Positions 8,223 to 15,057 of a stretch of 64,000 bases of DNA are shown piece after piece; the stretch's first letter is position 1, and each line of letters starts with the position of its first letter. Both the position numbers and the translations under genes were made by a program. This DNA is from an uncultured Nitrospirales bacterium. GTDB lineage: Bacteria; Nitrospirota; Nitrospiria; Nitrospirales; UBA8639. Location of the stretch: assembly GCA_958295805.1 (NCBI GenBank), contig OY282373.1, forward strand, positions 2,389,001-2,453,000. The letters run 5' to 3'. Under the pieces are notes generated by a model. It made no database searches. It saw only the letters and a list, made by a program, of their open reading frames with translations, and had not been told where the DNA came from.

Positions 8223-8314
8223 ATATCTGAAATTGATTGCCCCTTCGCAGAACGTCGGCAGCGGCCGAAAGCCGTCTCCTGCGTATTCATTATCAAGAAT
8301 AAAAGGAGACTTGC

Positions 8315-10675
8315 ATGATGAGAAAGATTTGTCTGTTGGCTGTCCTTCTATCTGGTCTATGGGGCCTTTCCACGGCCTTGGTCCACGCGCAAGACACTGA
8401 AGACGCTACGGACGCGCAATCCAACAAAGTCAAACTACGACTCGAACAGGTGACGGTCAGCGCCACCAAAACCAAACGGGATACGTTGACGACCCCAGGC
8501 GAAGTCAGCGTCCTGACGCAAGAATATTTTCAACAACGCCAGGCACAAAGCCTGGACGACGTGTTGCGCTACGAACCGGGCGTTGATTCGGGAGGAGGCC
8601 CGCGGAGCATGGCAGAAGGCCCGAACATTCGAGGGTTGTCGGGTGACCGAGTCCTGACGCTGTTGGACGGCGTCCGGCTCACCTTCCAATCCGGTCACAA
8701 GGGTCGGCTCTTTATAGACATGGATCAACTCAAACAAGTTGAAGTCATTCGCGGACCAGGCTCGGCTTTGTACGGCAGCCAGGCCGTCGGCGGGGTCGTG
8801 GCCATGGAGACAAAGGATCCCTCCGACTATCTGGCTCCGGACATGCGGTACGGCCTTCGCCAGAAATTCGGCTATCAATACGCCAACGAAGAACTCCTCT
8901 CCACCACCACGTTATCGGCTCGCTTGGCCAAGCAGTGGTCCGTCATGACCAGCGGCACCTTTCGGGCCGGTGAGAACATTCATCTGGGCGGCGACCTGGG
9001 ACGTTTATCCAACTCTGCTCGAGATAACGCGGCCAATTTGAGCAAACTCGTATGGACGCCGACGCCGCACGATGAAGCCGAGTTTTCGATTCAAGCCACT
9101 CGCCAAGCCGCCCAGGTGCCCTTCCAAGCGAATTCTATGCCCTCCATGCAGAGTTCCGTTGCGAACCGAGTGAATCGTCAAATCACGTATCGCCTGGGAT
9201 ACACGCATAACAATCCGACGAATCCTTACGTGAATCTTCGGGGATTCGTCTATCTCACGACGCTGGACGTGACGGAAAGCCGGATTACCGATCCTGGAGA
9301 AAAAGACGATATCAGTTTCGACACGTTTGGATATGATCTCAGGAATTCCGTGAATTTCGGCGATCCTTCGACGCACCATCACATTGTGACCTTCGGGTCG
9401 GAATTTTACCGGAACACTCAGAAGGGACAAGGCAGCCGCACCACGAGTCGTCGATTTATTTACTCCGAGCCTCGAAGTATCAGCCGGGGACCCTTCCTCC
9501 CGCCCGTTACTGTCCCCAGTTTTCCCATCGGCCTCAGTGCTGAAAGTGTCCCTCTGGGATCCCGGGTATTTTTTCCCTCTGCCCAAGCCAATACCTTCGC
9601 TCTGTACGTTCAGGATGAGATCACGATCATGGACCGCGTCAACCTCATTCCCGCCGTACGATGGGATCATTGGGAAAATAAAACGGCCGGCCGTGAAACC
9701 AAATCCGTAGGCACCGTGAACCCCAAAGTCGGCGCAGTGATTCAGGTCACGGATTTTCTGTTTCTTCACGCGAACTATGCCCATGGATTTCGTCAACCCA
9801 CGTTCGGCGAACTCTTTATCTCCGGCACGCATTTTCCAGGTTCCGTCTTCGCTCCGAATCCTGACCTGAAACCGGAACGGAGCCGGAATCTCGACGCGGG
9901 ATTCCGCATGAAATTGCCAAACGTGCTTTCCGGCAACGATCAATTCATTTTCAAAGGAACCTACTTCAGAAATTCGTTCAAGGATTTTATTGACTTTACC
10001 TCCGGAGGGGCGGTTCAAAATCAAATTTGTAATACGAATCCTCCCAATCTTCCAGGCGGGCGAAGGTTTAATCCAAGACAACCGATAACGGCACCGTGCC
10101 CTTTTATCCATTTTGGCGGGAGGAACGTTCGGCCAGGATTTCATTTCGGCACGCTCGTCCAGCGGGGAACGGATGCCATCCAAACGTTCAGGAACGTTCC
10201 GGATGCCTTGATTCAGGGATGGGAAGCCGAGTTTGAATGGCGCACCCTTGAGAACGTGACCCTCTATGGAAACTACAGTCAATCCCACGGCACCGACAGA
10301 ATCAATGAACGCCCACTCTCCAGCATTCTCCCAAAACAGTTCGTCCTGGGCATTGACTATCAACTACCTGCCTGGGGAGTCACCATGGGCGGACGAACGC
10401 AAATGGTCGGCGACCAGAGTCGCGTGCCAATATCCGATGATCCCTTCGTAACCGGAACCCCGACCGGAGGCTATACGCTTTTTGACATCTGGGCCACCGT
10501 GCATCCCGCCAGGGCGCTGCTGCCCGACCTTCCGACGTCGTGGGTTCAAGGTTTCCAGGTCAATCTCGGGGTTGATAACCTGACCGATCGAAATTACCGG
10601 CGACACTTATCATCGCTTCCTGAGGCCGGAATCAATCCCAAGGTGTCGGTGTGGTACTCCTTGAACCTTCCGTAA
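8315..10675 (+). CDS. TonB-dependent outer-membrane receptor, heme/hemoglobin/transferrin-receptor type
   Basis: 786 aa; two adjacent ATGs follow AAAAGGAG. Signal peptide about 1-26 (ending VHAQ). A TonB-box-like segment (LEQVTVSA, about 43-50) leads into the plug, with PNIRGLSGDRVLTLLDGVR and EVIRGPGSALYGSQAVGGVV. The barrel fills the rest. The FRQPTFGELF (about 492) and NPDLKPERSRN (about 515) boxes match the FRAP and NPNL motifs of heme/hemoglobin receptors, as does the ending YRRHLSSLPEAGINPKVSV. Two cysteines in one extracellular loop (about 571-605) could form a disulphide. Heme or another tetrapyrrole is therefore the favoured ligand, but the motifs are not decisive and a siderophore remains possible. 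It is monocistronic, with its own promoter P2 and terminator. Confidence 0.9.
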   Translation: MMRKICLLAVLLSGLWGLSTALVHAQDTEDATDAQSNKVKLRLEQVTVSATKTKRDTLTTPGEVSVLTQEYFQQRQAQSLDDVLRYEPGVDSGGGPRSMAEGPNIRGLSGDRVLTLLDGVRLTFQSGHKGRLFIDMDQLKQVEVIRGPGSALYGSQAVGGVVAMETKDPSDYLAPDMRYGLRQKFGYQYANEELLSTTTLSARLAKQWSVMTSGTFRAGENIHLGGDLGRLSNSARDNAANLSKLVWTPTPHDEAEFSIQATRQAAQVPFQANSMPSMQSSVANRVNRQITYRLGYTHNNPTNPYVNLRGFVYLTTLDVTESRITDPGEKDDISFDTFGYDLRNSVNFGDPSTHHHIVTFGSEFYRNTQKGQGSRTTSRRFIYSEPRSISRGPFLPPVTVPSFPIGLSAESVPLGSRVFFPSAQANTFALYVQDEITIMDRVNLIPAVRWDHWENKTAGRETKSVGTVNPKVGAVIQVTDFLFLHANYAHGFRQPTFGELFISGTHFPGSVFAPNPDLKPERSRNLDAGFRMKLPNVLSGNDQFIFKGTYFRNSFKDFIDFTSGGAVQNQICNTNPPNLPGGRRFNPRQPITAPCPFIHFGGRNVRPGFHFGTLVQRGTDAIQTFRNVPDALIQGWEAEFEWRTLENVTLYGNYSQSHGTDRINERPLSSILPKQFVLGIDYQLPAWGVTMGGRTQMVGDQSRVPISDDPFVTGTPTGGYTLFDIWATVHPARALLPDLPTSWVQGFQVNLGVDNLTDRNYRRHLSSLPEAGINPKVSVWYSLNLP

Positions 10676-10694
10676 CGTCCAACGCTTCCAATCC

Positions 10695-10775
10695 GTGACT
10701 CTCTGCTACTCCTCCTTCCCCCTTGCAGAAGTCACAGAGAGAGGCCGGCCCCTGGTCGGCCTCTCCTCTTCTTCT
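10695..10775 (+). ncRNA. 3' module A: C-rich-loop hairpin plus intrinsic terminator (candidate 3'UTR-derived sRNA)
   Basis: Beginning 19 bp after the receptor stop, GTGACT (10695-10700) pairs with AGTCAC (10730-10735) and CTGC with GCAG. They enclose a pyrimidine loop containing ACTCCTCCTTCCCCC, which resembles the anti-Shine-Dalgarno tail of 16S rRNA. A terminator stem follows: GAGAGGCCG (10739-10747) with CGGCCTCTC (10757-10765), then a T/C-rich tail. The module recurs almost unchanged at 11344-11424. At minimum it is the receptor transcript's terminator; a separate small-RNA role is inference. Confidence 0.55.
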
Positions 10776-10819
10776 TGAAAGTACGCGAACCCGTTGAATA
10801 CGAATCAACACGTCATTTT

Positions 10820-10915
10820 CCGGTGGATGGACATAAATTTCCGGCCAATGAACATGTTAAAGATGGCTGTTTCCGGTTATAAGAGTCTCTAAACTGAAAA
10901 TGATTGTGCATTTCA
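10820..10915 (+). promoter_or_regulatory. Promoter P3: 21-bp-spaced direct-repeat operator, -10 and Fur-like box (heptad-repeat peptide)
   Basis: Direct repeats at 10820-10834 (CCGGTGGATGGACAT) and 10841-10855 (CCGGCCAATGAACAT) are 21 bp apart, with spacer AAATTT as in P2. TATAAG lies exactly 22 bp later (10878-10883). The Fur-like palindrome TGAAAATGATTGTGCATTTC plus A occupies 10895-10915 (15 of 21 positions by my count). P2 and P3 are similar beyond the motifs (both have GACATAAATTT and GGTTATAAG or CGTTATAAG), suggesting duplication. Confidence 0.78.
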
Positions 10916-10996
10916 AATTTGAAATGTTACATCCAGAACGTCAAGAGAGGCCGAACGGCATACGTCCATTCAGATAAAATTAACAAGGAGGAACCG

Positions 10997-11299
10997 ATGA
11001 GGAAATTTTGTTTCTTGGCTATCCTGCTGTTCTTTGGACTTTCTACAAGTGGGGTCTTCGTGCAAGCCGCCGAAGACACGCAATCCGATCCTAAGGGTGA
11101 GCAAACCGCTGCCCAAGGTGAACAACCCGCCGCTAAGGGCGAACAACCCGCCGCCATGGACGAACAACCCGCCGCCACGGACGAACAACCCGCCGCTAAG
11201 GGCGAGCAACCCGCCGCCATGGACGAACAACCCGCCGCCACGGACGAACAACCCGCCGCTAAGGGTGAACAACCCACCGCCAAAGGAGCGCAGGAGTGA
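10997..11299 (+). CDS. Small secreted heptad-repeat protein (EQPAA repeats)
   Basis: 100 aa. The ATG at 10997 is preceded by AACAAGGAGGAACCG, an excellent ribosome site, so the longer upstream reading is rejected. Residues 1-24 form a signal peptide (MRKFCFLAILLFFGLSTSGV..) that resembles that of the receptor gene (MRKICLLAVLLSG..). The mature peptide is about ten imperfect heptads of the form (K/M/T)(G/D)EQPAA and is acidic, Gln/Pro/Ala-rich and without Cys or His. No known family is recognised. Promoter P3, the similar signal peptide and the 3' module tie it to the receptor gene, as if a receptor transcription unit had had its body replaced by repeats. It could be a periplasmic or secreted spacer, a surface peptide, or merely the carrier of a regulatory 3'UTR. 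Confidence 0.75.
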   Translation: MRKFCFLAILLFFGLSTSGVFVQAAEDTQSDPKGEQTAAQGEQPAAKGEQPAAMDEQPAATDEQPAAKGEQPAAMDEQPAATDEQPAAKGEQPTAKGAQE

Positions 11300-11343
11300 C
11301 TGTTGTTTCAAGTCGTGAGTTTTAAGGATTGCAAGCTGATTCC

Positions 11344-11424
11344 GTGACTCTGCTCTGCTCCTCCTTTCCCCTGATTGCAGAAGTCACGTCCGAGAGGCCG
11401 ACCCCTGGTCGGCCTCTTTTTTTT
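11344..11424 (+). ncRNA. 3' module B: C-rich-loop hairpin plus strong intrinsic terminator (candidate sRNA)
   Basis: Near-copy of module A. GTGACT (11344-11349) pairs with AGTCAC (11382-11387) and CTGC with GCAG. The loop contains CTCCTCCTTTCCCC, nine of ten bases like the 16S tail CACCUCCUUU. The terminator stem is GAGAGGCCG (11392-11400) with CGGCCTCTT (11410-11418), followed by a run of eight T, stronger than in module A. Loop, stem and terminator are conserved while the genes in front differ, which argues that the RNA structure itself is selected. Confidence 0.6.
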
Positions 11425-11534
11425 GAACACCGGGGGGAACAACACGTACAATTTGAACGGTTCATTTGCAAAAGCCCGTCTAAGCAAACGTGTCTCCGAA
11501 GTGTTTAATCTGGGGATGGATTCCCGCTAAAACC

Positions 11535-11708
11535 TGCGGGAATGACAGCGGGAAGGCCGCGGAAATGACACCGGGAAGGTTACGGGAATGACACCGGGAA
11601 GGTCGCGGGCATGACAGTGGGAAGGTTACGGGAATGACAACGGAAGGTTGCGGGAATGACAACGAAGGCTGCGAGAATGACAAGAAAACTTACGAACTGC
11701 GGGAATGA
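11535..11708 (+). repeat. About seven tandem 23-bp repeats of GCGGGAATGAC type
   Basis: Imperfect units of about 23 bp (for example TACGGGAATGACACCGGGAA followed by GGT) run from 11535 to about 11708 and decay toward the 3' end. The first is the right arm of a palindrome with GGATTCCCGC at 11518-11527. The core GTCATTCCCGC / GCGGGAATGAC is the same as in the 22691-22775 element, a common dispersed intergenic repeat type. The array ends 12 bp before the next gene's ATG, where no good ribosome site is visible. The rest of 11425-11534 shows nothing else I recognise. Confidence 0.75.
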
Positions 11709-11720
11709 GCCCGTTTTTCC

Positions 11721-14700
11721 ATGACCACCCTGATTCTGCTCTTGTTCGCCGTTCATTCTTTTGTCGGCATTGCCTATGAGGTCGTGTGGATCAAGCTGTT
11801 GACCGCCTCCATCGGCATGACGGTGACTGCCTTCGGCGTCGTGCTCTCCACGTTCATGGCAGGGTTGGGCATCGGCAGTTACGTGATCGCTCGATGGAAC
11901 GGCTCGCCTCAGGCCCATCACGAATCCGTCAGTCGCGTCGCCTGTCGCTTCATCGCCTTTCTGCAAATTCTGATGGCTCTCCTGGGCGTCACGTTTCCTC
12001 TTTTATTGAACTGGGGGGACCAGTTCTACGTGCTGCTCGCACCGGAAACCGACGGGATCCGGCACCTTCTGGTAAGAAGCTTCTACGTCGGGGCACTCCT
12101 CCTTCCCGTCACCACCCTGCACGGGATGAACTTTCCCGTGCTGGCCTCCTTGCTCACGCGATGTTTTGCTCGTTCAGGCACGACCAAACCCGGCCTGCTT
12201 TACTGTATCGGCCTGCTGGCCTCAGGATTGGGCTCGCTCGCTTCGCTCGCCTTGATTCCTTCTCTGGGATTGGAGAACACCTCCCTGGCACTCGGCGTCA
12301 CGAACCTCATCCTCGCTCTGGCTGCTTTTCTCGCAAGTTACCAGACACGTGCTCGTGCCCAAACCATTCAGAAAGGAGCGTCCCCATCTCGCACACGTCG
12401 CACCCAGGACGCCGTCGCGCCCACCCCATTTTCTGCATCCGTTCTTCAAACGCTGGGCGCAGTCGTGGGATTTCTTGTTCTTTCGTTAGAAATCATCGGC
12501 GCCCAATACGTCTGGCTCATCGTCAACGTCACCGCCTATGCGGAAGGCATCCTTCTCACCACGGTTCTGCTCATGATGGGATTCGGCTCCGGCGCCTACC
12601 TCTTGCTCAGAGGACGGGTGCGGAACCGATCCACGTTGTTGACGTGGGGACTCTTCATCACCCTCATCGCTCAAATCGCGGTCGTGCCTCTTGCGGGTGA
12701 CATTGCTGGTCTGTTTGATCGAATCTTCCAGGAACTGCGCCCGGACGAGATGGTGGTCCACTTTCTTCTCAGCGACGCGTTGCTGACCTTTACGATTCTC
12801 GGCGTGCCCATGATTGGATTGGGCATGGCCTTTTGCAGCCTCTGCGACCTTGCAACGTCATCCTCACCCAACCAACCCCATGCGGCCGTCATTTCTCCTT
12901 TGGGACGGTTGTATGCGTGGCACAACTGGGGAGCCGTGGTCGGATCCGTGCTCACGACCTTCGGGTTTCTTCTCCTGTTGGGACTCACCCATACCTGGCT
13001 GTTGCTCTCAGCCTGTCTCGTTTGCACGCTGGCGTTGCTGGTTTGGCGTCTTCCCTTGTCGTCGGCACGGGGCAAGCCCGTCCCACGCCGTGCCAGAATT
13101 TTCGGCACGTGGGGCAAAGGATTCGCCTTCTTTCTGCTTCTCGGCGTCCTCGTCCGGCTTGCAACGAACGCGGACCTGACCTTCCGGCACGCCGCGGCCG
13201 GGAGTTCCCAACGGGTACTGTATCACCATGAAGACGCCATGGGAGTCACGGAAGTCTTTGAAGACGAAGAAACCACGGCCCGCACGCTCCTGACCAGCCG
13301 GCTGCGACAGGAAGGGGGCAGCGGCCCTGAAGAGATCCGCGTTCAGCGCATTCAAGGTTATTTGCCACTGTTCCTGCATCCCGATCCCCGACGCGTGCTC
13401 GTGGTGGGATTAGGCACGGGCATCAGCCTTTCTCCCACCTTACGGGAGGAAGTCAAACAAGTCACGGTGGTCGAAATCTCTCCAGGCGTCATTGAAGCGG
13501 CGGAACGTTTCTTTGCTCAGGCGAATGCTTACGTTCTGGAGCACCCCAAAGTCCGGGTCGTGGAACAAGACGGACGCAACTTTATCAAGCTGACGCGCAA
13601 CAGGTACGACCTCATCGTGCAAGAATTGTTTTTTCCCTACCAGACCGGGGTCGGCAGTCTGTACACCCGGGAGCATTATCAGCAGTGTCGAGACAAATTG
13701 GCTCCCGGCGGCCTCATGGCCCAATGGATTACGATCAATCAGTTGAGCACGAATGATTTGCGGACCCTGGTCGGTACCTTCCAGTCCGTGTTTCCGGCGA
13801 CCTCTCTGTGGTTGAACGGCGGATACCTGTTGATTCTGGGCGGACGTGATCCCCTGCACGTCGATCTTCAACGCTTTCTGGCACGATACGAGATCAACGA
13901 TCCATTGGGCGGCACGTCCCAGCTCGATTCCGATCCCTACAATCTGTTGGGCCTGTTCGTCAGCCACGGCTCGGCCGTTCGGAATTGGACGGACGATGCG
14001 CCGCTGAATACCGATGATAACCGCTTCATCGAATACTCGACGCCTCTTGCCTTCAACGCCTTGAACACGGTGAACTTGGCCGCGGAGACGTTGACAAGCC
14101 TGCTCCCCCACTTCCGTCCCCTCACCGATGTGGTCCGCGTCGGCCCGTCCTCGGACGACGACGCGCTCACGCGGTTGTCTCAAGTTTCCGCGGCGGCACG
14201 ACTCCTGATTAAAGGCATCGTGGCACGTGCCGGAAACCGCGTCGATGAGGCCATGGAGCTCTATGCTCAATCATGGGAACTTCACCCTTCGAATTATCAG
14301 ACCCGCACGTTTCTCGAACGGACCTGGGCAACCAAAGGGCACGCGCTGGTTCTCGAAGAACGCGACGACGCTGCCCTCCCCTGGCTGCACAAGGCTCTGA
14401 TGATCAACGCACGGAACCTCAACGTGCGGTTCGACCTCGGCCTGATCCATTCACGGCAAGGAAACGATCCGGTGGCGGCAGATTTGTATGAATCCATCAT
14501 TCGTCTGAATCCCGGGTGGACCCAAATCGCGTCCGTCTGGTTCAACCTGGGGCTAATCCGCTATCGAATGGGTCTCTATCAATCCGCCACAACCTCGTTC
14601 CGCGAAGTACTGGCGCACGAATCCACGTCGATTGACGCTCGATTCAATTTGGCCAACAGCCTGGCTCAATCAGGAAAATACCGGGAAGCCGTCACGCAGT

Positions 14701-14831
14701 ATCAAGAACTCTTGAAACTCGCCCCCGACCATCAAGAGGCCCGGGCGAATCTCAAGGAAATCCTTGCCTGGCTTGAACGTGGTGACAAGCGTCACCGTGA
14801 TGCTTCATCAGGACGCCTCTCCGTCAAGTAA
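11721..14831 (+). CDS. Polytopic membrane spermidine-synthase-like protein with C-terminal TPRs
   Basis: 1036 aa. Residues about 1-490 hold many transmembrane helices in two blocks separated by a short loop near 210-240. This matches the large membrane-embedded spermidine-synthase-like (fused MFS/SpeE) family. Residues about 550-720 are a Rossmann methyltransferase/aminopropyltransferase fold: VLVVGLGTGISLSPTLREEV, acidic VVEISPGVIEAA, and LIVQELFFPYQTGVGSLYT. About 840-1030 are tetratricopeptide repeats (NVRFDLGLIHSRQGNDPVAA, IDARFNLANSLAQSGKYREA). True spermidine synthase activity is doubtful in this family; the substrate is unknown. It lacks the shared P1-P4 promoter, and the ATG has no clear Shine-Dalgarno. 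Confidence 0.85.
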   Translation: MTTLILLLFAVHSFVGIAYEVVWIKLLTASIGMTVTAFGVVLSTFMAGLGIGSYVIARWNGSPQAHHESVSRVACRFIAFLQILMALLGVTFPLLLNWGDQFYVLLAPETDGIRHLLVRSFYVGALLLPVTTLHGMNFPVLASLLTRCFARSGTTKPGLLYCIGLLASGLGSLASLALIPSLGLENTSLALGVTNLILALAAFLASYQTRARAQTIQKGASPSRTRRTQDAVAPTPFSASVLQTLGAVVGFLVLSLEIIGAQYVWLIVNVTAYAEGILLTTVLLMMGFGSGAYLLLRGRVRNRSTLLTWGLFITLIAQIAVVPLAGDIAGLFDRIFQELRPDEMVVHFLLSDALLTFTILGVPMIGLGMAFCSLCDLATSSSPNQPHAAVISPLGRLYAWHNWGAVVGSVLTTFGFLLLLGLTHTWLLLSACLVCTLALLVWRLPLSSARGKPVPRRARIFGTWGKGFAFFLLLGVLVRLATNADLTFRHAAAGSSQRVLYHHEDAMGVTEVFEDEETTARTLLTSRLRQEGGSGPEEIRVQRIQGYLPLFLHPDPRRVLVVGLGTGISLSPTLREEVKQVTVVEISPGVIEAAERFFAQANAYVLEHPKVRVVEQDGRNFIKLTRNRYDLIVQELFFPYQTGVGSLYTREHYQQCRDKLAPGGLMAQWITINQLSTNDLRTLVGTFQSVFPATSLWLNGGYLLILGGRDPLHVDLQRFLARYEINDPLGGTSQLDSDPYNLLGLFVSHGSAVRNWTDDAPLNTDDNRFIEYSTPLAFNALNTVNLAAETLTSLLPHFRPLTDVVRVGPSSDDDALTRLSQVSAAARLLIKGIVARAGNRVDEAMELYAQSWELHPSNYQTRTFLERTWATKGHALVLEERDDAALPWLHKALMINARNLNVRFDLGLIHSRQGNDPVAADLYESIIRLNPGWTQIASVWFNLGLIRYRMGLYQSATTSFREVLAHESTSIDARFNLANSLAQSGKYREAVTQYQELLKLAPDHQEARANLKEILAWLERGDKRHRDASSGRLSVK

Positions 14832-14947
14832 AAGGCAAGCACGCTCTTCTCCACCACGTCGGCGAACGCCTTGATCGCCGGGACAACGCCGGCAGTCGAG
14901 ACGTCATCCCGTTCTCCGCGTCACGTGACCACCCGTTTCCCACATAG

Positions 14948-15040
14948 CCGGTCATTGAACATCTTTTTCCGGCGATTGAACATGTACGGCTTTCATCGTA
15001 CTTGGTATTTTTCAAAAACTGAAATTGATTCGCTATTTCA
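14948..15040 (+). promoter_or_regulatory. Promoter P4: 21-bp-spaced direct-repeat operator, -10 and Fur-like box (secreted chelatase)
   Basis: Direct repeats at 14948-14962 (CCGGTCATTGAACAT, identical to the first repeat of P1) and 14969-14983 (CCGGCGATTGAACAT) are 21 bp apart. After exactly 22 bp comes TATTTT (15006-15011), a weak -10. The Fur-like palindrome TGAAATTGATTCGCTATTTC plus A occupies 15020-15040 (14 of 21 positions by my count) and runs into the ribosome site AAAAAGGAGG. A repressor bound here would also block the start region. Confidence 0.76.
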
Positions 15041-15057
15041 TAAAAAGGAGGTCCGTG

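Noticed and set aside
9005-10363. 452-aa antisense ORF across the receptor gene
   Set aside because: No domain, start signal or codon structure; it is a shadow of the TonB-dependent receptor frame.
10904-11299. Longer version of the heptad-repeat protein
   Set aside because: The ATG at 10997 has an ideal AAGGAGG and begins a proper signal peptide; the extra 31 residues come from the Fur-like box and leader.
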